Shown: positions 17,974 through 27,014, counted from the first letter of the stretch. The stretch: 64,000 nucleotides of DNA from Acidobacteriota bacterium (GCA_016196065.1 JACPYL010000015.1:109947-173946); one strand, 5' to 3'. Numbers and translations: made by a program. Notes: generated by a model not told the origin, from the sequence alone.

Positions 17974-20742
17974 ATGACGAAGAATACTACATCGACGAAC
18001 CAATACAGAATCCCGGCCGACCGAATCCAGAACCTTGAGATCGACCGCAACGGCAGAATTGCGCCGCGGCTGCACGATCTTGAGCCCCTCGAGAACACGC
18101 TCCTCGGCGTGCTCTATCCCGGAATTAAGGTTGCCAGCGTCAATGTCCCGACCGAACCTCTCGATGATTTTGAGGAGTCGCAGGTCGAGAACGCCCTGGC
18201 AAGGCTCATCTGGAACGACGTCCACTACAAATTAGTGGGTGCGAGCGGTTCCGCAAAGAAGGGCAAATTCTACTTTGTGGACCAGGAGCACAGCCGTGAC
18301 ATCGCCGAGCGGTTCCAACATTCTCCACAGGCGGCGATTGTATATCTCGGGATCCTCGTCTCACCCTGCAAGGTAATGATGGAGGCCCCTGATGCTCGCG
18401 TGCTGGTAGTGCCGGACGGTGCGCTCGGAACAAACGATTGCGGGAGTTGGATCGCGAAATCCAAGTTCCAGCTGCTGCAAACAAAACACGCCGCGGAACT
18501 CGTGGCTCACCAGGTTAGGCGGCTTCTCAGGGAACGTTATGGAAACGTTCGAGAGGAGGACCTTGACTTGGACGCGCAAGAAAGGCTATCGGTCGTCGAA
18601 CAAGCGGAACGGGAAACGGCCGCGAAGGTCTTGTCCTCGAACCGCTTCTACCAGTTTCGTATGGCCTTTGCCGGTACCCAGGCGAAAGGCTCATTCAAAA
18701 TCATGGAGGATGATGTTGCCGACGCGCTGGAAGCGGACTTTATCTTGCCGGAGAGCGCGGTCAAACCAGGACTGAAGATACCGGCGGTGATGTACTCGCT
18801 CTTCGGGCCGGGCAGAAGATTCGCGGGCAACGTAGGAGTTGGTATCCGCGAAGTTTCCCGCCAGCTCGAGTTTGAGTCAAGTTACACGCTGGTAGAACAT
18901 GCTCCTGAAGACTCAATTCAGCTGGAAATTTTACCCCAGGCCATGAAACAAGTGGCCAAGCTGAGTGAGGCTGTGGGCGAGGGCCGCTACGAAGAGTTGC
19001 TGGAACTTCTAGGCCGGCATCCGGACAAGGGTTCGGATGCGTTGGAGCTGGATCCCAACGAAGAATTCAGGGTCGTCGAGGGACTGCTCCTGGCTGACGC
19101 CAGCGGCGAAATCGTCCGTCATCCTTACGTCAACAATCAGCTCAACAAACTGCTTGCGCGATGGGCGTTCAAGACTGCGACAGGAGGAGGCTTTCGTCTG
19201 CCGGGGTTTGCTCTCATGCACGACGGCTATCTCTTCTTGAGAGATGGCAAAGTGTTTTCGGGTTCTGATTGGATTCCCGAGCACAAAGCCATTGTGCAGT
19301 TGGCCTCCAGGTGCGGCCTGTGCGTTCGCTATCCAATACGCATGGTGGACGACCTGCTCCCCTTCGGAAATCTATCCGAGGAGGAGATCATCGCGCAGCT
19401 CAACAAGGACCTTCGCCGCCAAAATTGCACGCTTACCGAGTCGGAAGCGCAGGACTTGGTTGCGCGGCAACTACGGTTGGAGGGCACCTATGTGCTCCAC
19501 TCCCAAACGGCGAAGAAAAACGGTGGCGACTATGACTTCGACTGGGTCTGCGTGGTCGAAGAGGACCGGTTTCCGCGCTTCGTAAAAGACCGATTCTCAA
19601 GGGGTGTCGGGCAGCAACAGGGGAAGAATAAGGCCGCCAAGGCCCGCGACCCCTGGTTTAATTTGGAACATGTAGCCATGAAGGCAAGAGGTAATCACAT
19701 CGGCTCGATCACCGACCTGATGACCTCGTGCCGGGCAGCGGGTCGTGAAGAGCTTGCGGCGCAGCTAGCCAAAGAGCTTCAGAACGCACTCGACAGCCTC
19801 AAGTGGCAGGTCCAGCCCGACCTCAAGTTGGTCGCCGAAATACGCCAGCAGGTCGGTCAGGCGGCTTGGCTTCGTTACAAGAACGAACGCCGGGTTTCTG
19901 ATCTCCCGCTGCATCTTGAAACGGAGAGGACCGACCGCATCGGCCATCTCTACAACCATGTTCGCAAGCAGATCGAAGACTTGCTGATCAACAAGGCCCC
20001 GATTGAGGCATTCAAGGCGCTCGTGGTGGGCGAACAGGTCACCCGCGAGATGCTCGAGGCTTGCCGGTTCGTCAATCGGGTCTATGCCGCGAAGATCGGC
20101 GAGATTGCCGAAAGACGCGAACAACTCAAAAAGCAACTGGAGAAGGCCAAAGCCGAGTGGGACGAAGTTCGGCAGAGTCCCGACAAGGAACTGCGGAGAC
20201 AGAAGCTGTTCGCAAAGACCCAGGCCTACGCCACTTGTCACTGCGACGAGGAGCGGGGCAAATACGAGATGCGGGCCGTTCTGGCCTTTATCCGTATCTG
20301 GGCCCAGAACAAGTTGGAGAACCGTATGGGCTGGCTGCAGGCGCTGAACCGTATTGTGTGTAACGGCCAGCGCTCGAGCGGCTCGATTCTCTTTCTTGCT
20401 TTTCCGCAGGAGATGATCGTGAAGCTGGCGGAGCGCACCGGAGGCAGGATGGTCCGCGTGAACGTACCAAGGCTTTACGAGGGATTCGTCCGTATCGATC
20501 CATCAGGCCGTGCCTTCCTGGTTGATCCACTCAAGGACGGAGGACAGAAACACACCTTCCTGTTCAAGTACAAGGAAGGGAAGATCTTCCTCGACGACAC
20601 GCCCGAACAGGCCGAGAGCACATCGACCGAACTTCACGAAGAGTCGGAGAACACGGCGCAAGCCGCGGTCCCCGATGAGGCCGTGGAGTTTCCACCCATT
20701 GTTCCCGATGGGGAAGTGGACGACGCGCCCTGGGTTATGTAA
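17974..20742 (+). CDS. putative two-barrel (QDE-1/YonO-like) RNA polymerase
   Basis: 922 residues, ATG after AAGGAG. The key stretch is 'NGGDYDFDWVCVVEEDRFP' with Asp519, Asp521 and Asp523. It fits the GGD-x-D-x-D metal-binding loop of the double-psi beta-barrel polymerases: cellular RNAP beta' (NADFDGD), eukaryotic RdRPs such as QDE-1, and phage YonO. About 67 residues earlier 'LCVRYPIRMVDDLLPF' (Arg452, Pro454) resembles the R-x-P nucleotide-contact motif that precedes the aspartates in those enzymes. The middle of residues 590-790 is helical and charged. Length matches single-chain polymerases of this group (~900). It lies between virB8- and virB9-like genes. A role in transcribing or priming the transferred strand is inference; an inactive or unrelated barrel protein remains possible. 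Confidence 0.6.
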   Translation: MTKNTTSTNQYRIPADRIQNLEIDRNGRIAPRLHDLEPLENTLLGVLYPGIKVASVNVPTEPLDDFEESQVENALARLIWNDVHYKLVGASGSAKKGKFYFVDQEHSRDIAERFQHSPQAAIVYLGILVSPCKVMMEAPDARVLVVPDGALGTNDCGSWIAKSKFQLLQTKHAAELVAHQVRRLLRERYGNVREEDLDLDAQERLSVVEQAERETAAKVLSSNRFYQFRMAFAGTQAKGSFKIMEDDVADALEADFILPESAVKPGLKIPAVMYSLFGPGRRFAGNVGVGIREVSRQLEFESSYTLVEHAPEDSIQLEILPQAMKQVAKLSEAVGEGRYEELLELLGRHPDKGSDALELDPNEEFRVVEGLLLADASGEIVRHPYVNNQLNKLLARWAFKTATGGGFRLPGFALMHDGYLFLRDGKVFSGSDWIPEHKAIVQLASRCGLCVRYPIRMVDDLLPFGNLSEEEIIAQLNKDLRRQNCTLTESEAQDLVARQLRLEGTYVLHSQTAKKNGGDYDFDWVCVVEEDRFPRFVKDRFSRGVGQQQGKNKAAKARDPWFNLEHVAMKARGNHIGSITDLMTSCRAAGREELAAQLAKELQNALDSLKWQVQPDLKLVAEIRQQVGQAAWLRYKNERRVSDLPLHLETERTDRIGHLYNHVRKQIEDLLINKAPIEAFKALVVGEQVTREMLEACRFVNRVYAAKIGEIAERREQLKKQLEKAKAEWDEVRQSPDKELRRQKLFAKTQAYATCHCDEERGKYEMRAVLAFIRIWAQNKLENRMGWLQALNRIVCNGQRSSGSILFLAFPQEMIVKLAERTGGRMVRVNVPRLYEGFVRIDPSGRAFLVDPLKDGGQKHTFLFKYKEGKIFLDDTPEQAESTSTELHEESENTAQAAVPDEAVEFPPIVPDGEVDDAPWVM

Positions 20743-20758
20743 GGGAAGCAACCGCTTT

Positions 20759-20785
20759 GAGCGGAATTCTCACAGGATTCCGCTC
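20759..20785 (+). other. perfect 9-bp hairpin between genes
   Basis: GAGCGGAAT and ATTCCGCTC pair perfectly around a 9-base loop, 20 bases before the ATG of the next gene. There is no T-tract after it, so it is not a typical terminator. It may act as an mRNA processing or stability element between the polymerase-like and VirB9-like genes. Confidence 0.55.
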
Positions 20786-20804
20786 AGGGCCCAAGAAAGG
20801 AACT

Positions 20805-21626
20805 ATGAAACGATTCTTGTCGCTCATCCTTATATGTAGCGCCTGCGCAGGCGCGGCCTTCCCCCAACAGACGGACCCACCCGCTTCGAGCGTCGTCCAC
20901 GTGGCCACCGCTCTCAATCACTTGACCATCTTGGAATTTCACGAGCCGGTCACGATGGCCGCGGCGGGTAGCTCTGACTTCCAGATCGAGCGTCAGGAGA
21001 ACAAAGTTTTCGTCAAGCCGATGAAGTCAGGTGCCTCCACTGACCTGTTCGTCTGGACGGCTTCGAGACGATTTGCCTACGAACTTGAGACGACCCAGGA
21101 GGTGAAGAACATGAATTTTGCGATTGATAATGCGGTGCCCACGCCAGCGGTTCATCTGGTTGTGAGTCCATCCACAGACCAACTCGCGGACCTGATGCTG
21201 ACCCGCGCTTTCTTGGGGACCGTTGAGATCACCTCGGTCAACACGCGGCCCCCAAAGAACCAAGTAGGCGTCCGCGTAGAGCAAGTGTTCCGAACCAGGA
21301 GCAGTGTTTATATCCACTACACGATCGAGAACAACAGCAAGAGCTCCTACCACGTCGCTGCCCCGAGCGCATACCAGGTGCAAGGGAACCATTCGTCCAT
21401 TTCCTTGTCGAGCCTTGCACACAAGCAGCTAGACCCGCGCTTATTGGGAAAACTTGTCAGCGCCCAAAATGTTTCTCTTCCCATTGCTCATGCGGAAAGC
21501 GCTGCCGAAGATCTGGCACCAGGCGAGGCAACTCAGGGAGTGGTTGCCATACGGCAGGATCTGAACTCGCCGGCAATCGTGCATCTGGTGTTTGAGGGCG
21601 GCGTGAAGGCCACGTTCGTACTTTAA
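20805..21626 (+). CDS. second VirB9/TrbG-like protein
   Basis: 273 residues from ATG 20805 (AAAGGA upstream). A signal peptide ends near 'AGAAFPQ'. 'HVATALNHLTILEFHEPVT', 'IERQENKVFVKPMKSGAST' and 'DLFVWTASRRFAYELE' fit the N-terminal domain of TrbG/VirB9, where the chain binds VirB10 and then makes beta structure. It is better matched to the family than the gene at 4527, so this may be the working VirB9 and the other a specialised copy, or the reverse. It is followed closely by a small membrane protein and the coupling ATPase. Confidence 0.72.
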   Translation: MKRFLSLILICSACAGAAFPQQTDPPASSVVHVATALNHLTILEFHEPVTMAAAGSSDFQIERQENKVFVKPMKSGASTDLFVWTASRRFAYELETTQEVKNMNFAIDNAVPTPAVHLVVSPSTDQLADLMLTRAFLGTVEITSVNTRPPKNQVGVRVEQVFRTRSSVYIHYTIENNSKSSYHVAAPSAYQVQGNHSSISLSSLAHKQLDPRLLGKLVSAQNVSLPIAHAESAAEDLAPGEATQGVVAIRQDLNSPAIVHLVFEGGVKATFVL

Positions 21627-21628
21627 CC

Positions 21629-21856
21629 ATGAAGGAAAACGCACAAATTCGTCGAATGCGCGAACGGCTCATGGAGTTTCACGCGTACGACCCGGAGGCG
21701 CGTCTCTTTGCGAGTCTGCTGCGGCAGATTGAAGACCCGCTCAGGCCGCGAGATGAAAATGGACGCTTACGCCTAAACCCGATTCTCCTTTTACTGGCGG
21801 TAATCCTTGTGCTTGCGACCGGCACATTTCTGTTCTTCAGTTTTGGTGGCTTGTGA
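21629..21856 (+). CDS. small single-pass membrane protein
   Basis: 75 residues beginning three bases after the previous stop. A hydrophilic, charged N-terminal region ('RRMRERLMEFHAYDPEARL') is followed by a C-terminal membrane helix ('ILLLLAVILVLATGTFLFF'). The stop overlaps the GTG start of the coupling protein (GTGA). It probably partners the coupling ATPase or channel at the inner membrane; no family recognised. Confidence 0.65.
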   Translation: MKENAQIRRMRERLMEFHAYDPEARLFASLLRQIEDPLRPRDENGRLRLNPILLLLAVILVLATGTFLFFSFGGL

Positions 21857-23655
21857 CTTCAGAAAACGACTATCGCCTGGGCCGCCGTGTCTATCATCAG
21901 GACCGCGAAGAAAGCGTTGGCGCTATCCTGGCCTTCGTTGCAATCATCGTACTTGCCGCCGGCTTTTATATCCTGGTGCATCGCTTTCACCTGCGCACCG
22001 CGCAATTGGTTGAGATCTCCCTTTATCTGCTCTACGCTTTGGTTGCCGCGATCACGGTCGCTTGGTACGTGTTCACTTTGCGCAAGCGCCGCGAACTCAA
22101 TTGGCCTCACCCTCCTTTATTCATAAGCCAGGCCAAAGACCGGAAAGCCGTCGAAGACGCAAATGAACAGAACGCGATCGTGCTCGGCTATGACGTGCAT
22201 GGCAAGCCCTGGCTCTGGCCCGATGCGACGCGCGTGATGCAGTCGGTCGTGTTCGGGGCCACTGGTTCGGGTAAGACCACCCTCCTAAAAAACATCATCA
22301 CACAAGACCTTTTCCGTCTCGTCGGTCCCCCCGAAGACCGGCATCGGATTCCCATGCTGATCTTCGACGGTAAGGGAGATCAGGAGTTTCTTTCCGATCT
22401 TCTTCCAGCCATAGAGACAGCCGGCCGGATGCATCAGTTCAGAGTGCTGAATCCTTCCCAGCCCGACATCTCGGTACGCTACAACCCCTTCTTCAGCGAG
22501 CAGGGTCTGTATCAGGAACACGCGAACTTTGTCTTTGAATCGTTCGACCTGAAGGAAGACTTCTTCCACGGCCATCAGGCGACCTATTTGAGCGACCTCG
22601 TCCGCGTGCTGGCGTACACCGGCAAACGCTTCAACATCCACGACGTGTTGGTGCTGGCGCTCGACCAGCAGGTGTTGCGCGAGCAAATTGCGATCGCTCG
22701 CGCCTGTCTACAAGCGCAAGCGGGCGCCAGCAACCAGCGCCGTTTGAACTTTGAAATGTCGGTCAGGAACTTGCGGCAGTCGTTCGAAGACCGCGACCGC
22801 GTGCCTAAGATCCAGGGACTGCTCAACGAGCTAATGACCTTTCTGGAAGATGACCTCTCGATCATCACCGGGGCATACGACGAACTGCTCTCGCTCGACG
22901 AGGTCATCGACCAGGAACTGATCCTGTTCGTCTCGCTGAATACCAACAAGAACTCGAAGGCGGTCACGGCCCTGGGCCGAATGCTGCTGCAGAACATGCA
23001 ATTGATGATCGGAAAGCGCTACGAAAACGAGCGGGAACGCCGACGGGAAAATCGGCCAATGGTCAGCGTCATTCTCGACGAGTTCGCCCCGTTTGCCTAT
23101 TCGAACTTCGCCCAGATTTTGCAGACGGCGCGCGGCACCAATACCGCTTTCCTTTTCGCCCTGCAGGCGCTTCCACAGCTCTTAACAGTGGGCCGAGGTT
23201 TCAAAGACGATGTCTCCTCAGCCCCAAACACGAACATGTTGCTGCGCACGAAAGACGAGGAGACCGCCCAGTATTTCCTCAAAGCATCGGCGCGCGTACG
23301 CCAGACGCGGCGCACCCTGACCGTTCAGCGCAAGGGAGTATTCGAAGACCGGTACGAGCCTATCGGATTTGGCAGCGAAACCGACATCAAGGAAACCAGG
23401 GCGGAGGACGAACACATCAAGAACTTGCCCGTTGGGCAGATGGAAATCCTGATGACCGATAACCGCCTGGGAACTCTCCATTCCCATCTCCATGTGCGCG
23501 TGCCCCGGCAGTACAAGTTCCCCGGACTTGATCCGAGGATTTACCCCAGGCTGCACGCCGTGTCCCATGCCGAAGGCGCAAACCTCCGCTTCAAAGACCC
23601 AGAACTCATCCGACGCAACGGCCGTCTGGCCGCGCGCTTCAGCCGCTTAGCATGA
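21853..23655 (+). CDS. VirD4/TraD-type coupling protein
   Basis: 600 residues, GTG start overlapping the upstream stop. Two membrane helices within residues 22-76, then an ATPase domain with P-loop 'FGATGSGKTTLL' (134-145) and Walker B 'VSVILDEFAPFAY'; 'LIFDGKGDQEFL' and 'FLFALQALPQLL' are further motor motifs. Coupling proteins bring the DNA-relaxase complex to the channel and pump DNA. Presence shows the element is a DNA-transfer system rather than a pure effector secretion system. Confidence 0.9.
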   Translation: MTSENDYRLGRRVYHQDREESVGAILAFVAIIVLAAGFYILVHRFHLRTAQLVEISLYLLYALVAAITVAWYVFTLRKRRELNWPHPPLFISQAKDRKAVEDANEQNAIVLGYDVHGKPWLWPDATRVMQSVVFGATGSGKTTLLKNIITQDLFRLVGPPEDRHRIPMLIFDGKGDQEFLSDLLPAIETAGRMHQFRVLNPSQPDISVRYNPFFSEQGLYQEHANFVFESFDLKEDFFHGHQATYLSDLVRVLAYTGKRFNIHDVLVLALDQQVLREQIAIARACLQAQAGASNQRRLNFEMSVRNLRQSFEDRDRVPKIQGLLNELMTFLEDDLSIITGAYDELLSLDEVIDQELILFVSLNTNKNSKAVTALGRMLLQNMQLMIGKRYENERERRRENRPMVSVILDEFAPFAYSNFAQILQTARGTNTAFLFALQALPQLLTVGRGFKDDVSSAPNTNMLLRTKDEETAQYFLKASARVRQTRRTLTVQRKGVFEDRYEPIGFGSETDIKETRAEDEHIKNLPVGQMEILMTDNRLGTLHSHLHVRVPRQYKFPGLDPRIYPRLHAVSHAEGANLRFKDPELIRRNGRLAARFSRLA

Positions 23656-24452
23656 ATGTGAACCGTACACTTCGGATTGCCGTTGCTGGCCTCTTCCTGG
23701 CTCTTTTGTCGCCCCTGTCGAGCGCCCAGGGTAACAGGCCGAGCTACGACCCTTTGACGCAACAGCGCTCTTCCAAGCAAAAGGACGGCTTCGTCGATTC
23801 CACCCTGAATCGGATCAATCCTTGCGACACAGACTACGGGCAACATCTCGATGATGGCCGTAGGGTGGTGCTCCAAAAGACGATTGAGAGTGCGTACTTC
23901 TGGTCCAACATCGTGTCTCTCGGTCTGCTCGGGTGCCTGTTCATCATCATTATCTATCAGCACAGGGCGCAACGCAGCCGGGAGTGGAGCGCGGCGGAAA
24001 TGCTTGCGCAATACAAGCATTCCCTGTCACTCGCGAATGGACAAGTCGATGAGGCCACGCAGAGAAATTGCGGTCTCATGGAGGCCTTGACTTTGCTGAG
24101 AGAGTCGGCGCTCCGTGCCCAAGCGCTACCTGCGGACATGCTGGATCATCCCCGAGTACCGGCGCCGCGAAGCCGCGCAGCAAGCACACCGCCTTTGCCC
24201 GCATCGCCAGCAAAGGATACCGCTGTCAAGCCGACTGCTGCGAGCACGGTAAGCGCAGCACCAGCGGCGCAATCCGGCAATCAGATAGGACTCTTCAAAC
24301 CGGAGGTTGACCTGGTTATGAAAGTCAATTCACTCGAACAGCAGCTTGGCCGCTCGCGGGACGAAGCCAAATTGCTGCGACGCCAGGTGAACGAGGCCGG
24401 CCAGCGGGCGCAGGCAGAGGAACAAAAGAACCGAGTCCTCAAAGGCGAGTAG
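23652..24452 (+). CDS. transfer-associated membrane protein with coiled coil
   Basis: 266 residues, overlapping the coupling gene by ATGA. A signal peptide (ends near 'SSAQG'), a short outer part with a conserved-looking Cys ('RINPCDTDYGQHL'), a membrane helix ('IVSLGLLGCLFIIIIYQ'), a Pro/Ala-rich linker and a C-terminal coiled coil ('VMKVNSLEQQLGRSRDEAK'). Family not recognised. Context suggests a structural partner of the transfer machine. Confidence 0.65.
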   Translation: MNVNRTLRIAVAGLFLALLSPLSSAQGNRPSYDPLTQQRSSKQKDGFVDSTLNRINPCDTDYGQHLDDGRRVVLQKTIESAYFWSNIVSLGLLGCLFIIIIYQHRAQRSREWSAAEMLAQYKHSLSLANGQVDEATQRNCGLMEALTLLRESALRAQALPADMLDHPRVPAPRSRAASTPPLPASPAKDTAVKPTAASTVSAAPAAQSGNQIGLFKPEVDLVMKVNSLEQQLGRSRDEAKLLRRQVNEAGQRAQAEEQKNRVLKGE

Positions 24453-24484
24453 GGCGGCAGACAAATATAAGGAGTCCGAGAACG

Positions 24485-24832
24485 ATGTCGAACGACGAAA
24501 AGAAGGGCCAGTCGAACACAACAGGAGGCCCTCTCGACAAGTTCGAGCCGGGCGGCGAGTTGGGGCCAATCGAAGACCGTAACGAGTACGAACGGAGGCT
24601 TAAGCCCTTGCCTCCGGACCAAAAAGAGTTGGCCCAGGAAAGCACCCGATTTGCCGATCTTTGCCAGTACGTCTCCCAGCAGAAGATAGACGTTCCGCTC
24701 GAGGTCATGGAGCAAATTGGACGGCTTTCCACTCTTGCAATCGTTGAACGGATTCGCGCTCTGAAGGGCATCAACCGTGCACTGATGGAGTACCTCAATG
24801 ATGTTGGTCAAGATCCTGGGATTCGGCAGTAA
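24485..24832 (+). CDS. hypothetical soluble protein
   Basis: 115 residues, AAGGAG upstream. Charged and helical ('YVSQQKIDVPLEVMEQIGRL'), with an acidic, glycine-rich N terminus; no membrane segment. It overlaps the next gene by 35 bases. No family recognised. Confidence 0.6.
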   Translation: MSNDEKKGQSNTTGGPLDKFEPGGELGPIEDRNEYERRLKPLPPDQKELAQESTRFADLCQYVSQQKIDVPLEVMEQIGRLSTLAIVERIRALKGINRALMEYLNDVGQDPGIRQ

Positions 24833-25346
24833 CTGGTGGGCGCGTTTCGGCCGCGATCCCCTGGATCGCTACCGCTTCACCCGGCACGCCGCCTACTTTA
24901 ACTCTGCAGGTGTGCGCTGCGGCTCGAAGATCCGGCGGCACTGGATGGTTCCCGGTCTGATCCGCTTTAACGGCGCGGGAGACTTCAATCCTCAGTTTCC
25001 CAACCGCGCACTCGGCAAGACCTTCGAATGCGCTGACCTCATCTTTGCGCTCGGCGGAAGCCGCATCTTGTTTCGCAAGAAAGTCGCACAATCGGGCCCA
25101 GATTACTACCTGTTGGTTGTTTCGAACGACAGGTTCGGCGGCTTCGACTTTGAGGATACCGGCTGGAGATCCCAATCAGTGAGGCCAATCGCGGTGAGCC
25201 ATTTGCGTGACAAGCAGGAAGCATTGCTGCTCATGAAGCCGCTCGATTGGGTCCGAACCACCCTCGGGTTCTGGCAACTTCGAGTGTCTTCAAATCTCCC
25301 GTATGGGGCGTCGCTGGAGTTGCTCGAAGATGCCGCTCTGTACTGA
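24798..25346 (+). CDS. hypothetical protein
   Basis: 182 residues, starting inside the end of the previous gene. Aromatic-rich ('GSNWWARFGRDPLDRYRF', 'DYYLLVVSNDRFGGFDFED'), no signal or membrane helix. The reading is coherent and in operon context, but the family is not recognised. It immediately precedes the replication-relaxation-like gene. Confidence 0.6.
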   Translation: MMLVKILGFGSNWWARFGRDPLDRYRFTRHAAYFNSAGVRCGSKIRRHWMVPGLIRFNGAGDFNPQFPNRALGKTFECADLIFALGGSRILFRKKVAQSGPDYYLLVVSNDRFGGFDFEDTGWRSQSVRPIAVSHLRDKQEALLLMKPLDWVRTTLGFWQLRVSSNLPYGASLELLEDAALY

Positions 25347-25358
25347 AGGTACTGGCCT

Positions 25359-26123
25359 ATGCGATACGCCAAAGGCGGCTTGGTCATCAACGCGGAACGC
25401 GACATTCCGCTGTTGCTCCAGGTCCGCAATTCCCGCTTCGTGAGCCATGCTCAGTTGTTTGAGTTCATGAAGTTCGGCGGTGTAGACCGCTCACGAAACA
25501 GTTTCAACTGGCGCGTGAAGCGGCTCGTTACGTACGGGCAATTGGAGCTGTGCCACGAGGTGTACGGGGCGGGGTCTGCTGTCTACCGCATCGGACGGCG
25601 CGGGATTGCGCTACTCGAACACCACGGCGAATTCACGACAGTGTTGCGTTCCAATACTAGACATCTTCCCCATGTTTCACAGGCGTTCCATTCGCTTGAA
25701 CTGAATCGAATTCAGCTGGGGTTGGCGCAGGCAAACCTGCTTGCGGGATGGCAATCTGAGGTCGAAGTGGCATCGTTCAATACGATTTCTCGGTCTCCTT
25801 ACGAGAAGGATTACGACGCTATTGTCGATGTCTGGGTTGGTGACAAGAGAGCGCAATTCGCCCTGGAGTATGAACGCACGCTGAAAAGCGTTAAGGAGTA
25901 TGCCCGCGTTCGGGCTGCGCTTCAAGCTGAGCGTCAAATCGGATGCATCCTCTACCTGACTTCCGGAGTCGAGGTCTTGCTCCATCTTCTTGAGGAACTG
26001 CGCTCCGTCAACAAGTCTCTGGCGTTTGCCAACGCCAAAGACTTCGCGAAAGAACTCCTCGACACACCGGTCGTGATCGCCCGCGATGCGGCGAGCGTCA
26101 GGTTCAGGGAGTTACTGCAATGA
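25359..26123 (+). CDS. winged-helix / nuclease-like 'replication-relaxation' type protein
   Basis: 254 residues. The first ~100 residues look like a winged helix-turn-helix ('NSRFVSHAQLFEFMKFG', 'RVKRLVTYGQLELCHEV', 'YRIGRRGIALLEHHGE'). The second half has a restriction-fold-like pattern: Asp in 'EKDYDAIVDVWVG' and E-x-E in 'FALEYERTLKS'. This combination is seen in replication-relaxation and MobC-like proteins of conjugative elements. No classical relaxase was found in the window, so this is the best candidate for a DNA-processing factor acting at oriT. That role is inferred. Confidence 0.6.
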   Translation: MRYAKGGLVINAERDIPLLLQVRNSRFVSHAQLFEFMKFGGVDRSRNSFNWRVKRLVTYGQLELCHEVYGAGSAVYRIGRRGIALLEHHGEFTTVLRSNTRHLPHVSQAFHSLELNRIQLGLAQANLLAGWQSEVEVASFNTISRSPYEKDYDAIVDVWVGDKRAQFALEYERTLKSVKEYARVRAALQAERQIGCILYLTSGVEVLLHLLEELRSVNKSLAFANAKDFAKELLDTPVVIARDAASVRFRELLQ

Positions 26124-26236
26124 ATCGAGAAAGGAACAACTCGCAATTGCGTGTGCTTTGCCTCACCGTCGTCTTGTCCGTGGGCTGTTCGTGCAGCGCG
26201 CTCGCCGCGAAATTGAGCTTTTTGGGGGGTCTGTAA
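26120..26236 (+). CDS. 38-residue secreted or lipoprotein-like peptide
   Basis: Starts with ATGA overlap on the previous stop. After a basic start (MNRERNNSQLR) comes a hydrophobic core 'VLCLTVVLSVGCSCSALAA' and a short tail KLSFLGGL. It is a plausible signal peptide, with 'SVGC' resembling an imperfect lipobox. Small VirB7-like lipoproteins are expected in such regions and none is otherwise visible; this is a weak candidate. The sequence may also be the surviving start of a decayed gene. Confidence 0.45.
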   Translation: MNRERNNSQLRVLCLTVVLSVGCSCSALAAKLSFLGGL

Positions 26237-26237
26237 C

Positions 26238-27014
26238 TTGCCTCCGACCAATCAGTTGCGCTCTGACTCCCCTCTATATTTCACGTTACTAGAAGATCCC
26301 TGTGCAACCTTCTGGAAGCCTGCCTACAGTGCTGCCACCACATCTACCCTCTGGCTCCGGGCTCAGTTGCCGATTGGCAGCAAATTGTCATTGATTGCGA
26401 AAGCGATTGTGAATCTTGCTCCCCCCAATCAGTGTGCTCCCTCGGCATCTCGATCGTTTCCGCAGTTCTGGCTTTATCCTGACATACGATTCGCGCATTC
26501 ACCCGAACAGCACCACCCCCATCTGACCGGCAATCTTGCGCTCTATCTCCGTGAGGTGGCGACCTTCTTGTTGTCCGCCAGATCAGCTACATGTGTGTTT
26601 TTTGATGTCCAGATGCTATCCACTTTGCGGCCCCGCCCATTGCCAATTGGTATTCCTGGCGTGGATACCGAAGCAGCAACTACGACGACTGGAATGCTGA
26701 TTCTTTGCCTGGGGCCCTTCGATGGATGGCTTGCCGTGGTTTGTGGGCTTGATCTCCGAATCTGTCGGGGAGGTCCGATCTTGGCGGTTCTTGCACAGAC
26801 GCATTGGTGTGCGCTGTCCGGAGCGGCGATCCAGCGACATGGAAAGCGGGCGCATTCCCGCTCAGCACGTCACCGTTCTAACAGGACCATCGCGAAGTTG
26901 GACGAGAACAAATCGTCTGAAGTGCAGCAGCGCGCTAAGCAATCTGTTAGGGCAAGCAGAACGGAAATCAATAGACAAGGAGCAAATCATGTTTCAAAGC
27001 AGAGGACCAGTTAG
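26238..27014 (+). pseudogene. uncertain coding region, possibly decayed gene
   Basis: A frame starting with TTG runs 258 codons, but its C-terminal part overlaps the next, better supported gene and it lacks a ribosome-binding site. In another frame the segment from about 26296 gives a Cys-rich stretch ('EACLQCCHHIYPLAPG', 'DCESDCESCSPQSVC') that ends in a stop, and near 26650 the same frame reads 'NWYSWRGYRSSNYDDWNAD' before further stops. The mix of protein-like pieces in two frames suggests a frameshifted conjugation gene rather than intact coding sequence. Confidence 0.3.

Noticed and set aside
26722..26988. 89-codon N-terminal extension of the gene starting at 26989
   Set aside because: The ribosome-binding site and the change to protein-like sequence are both at 26989; the extension reads like non-coding sequence.
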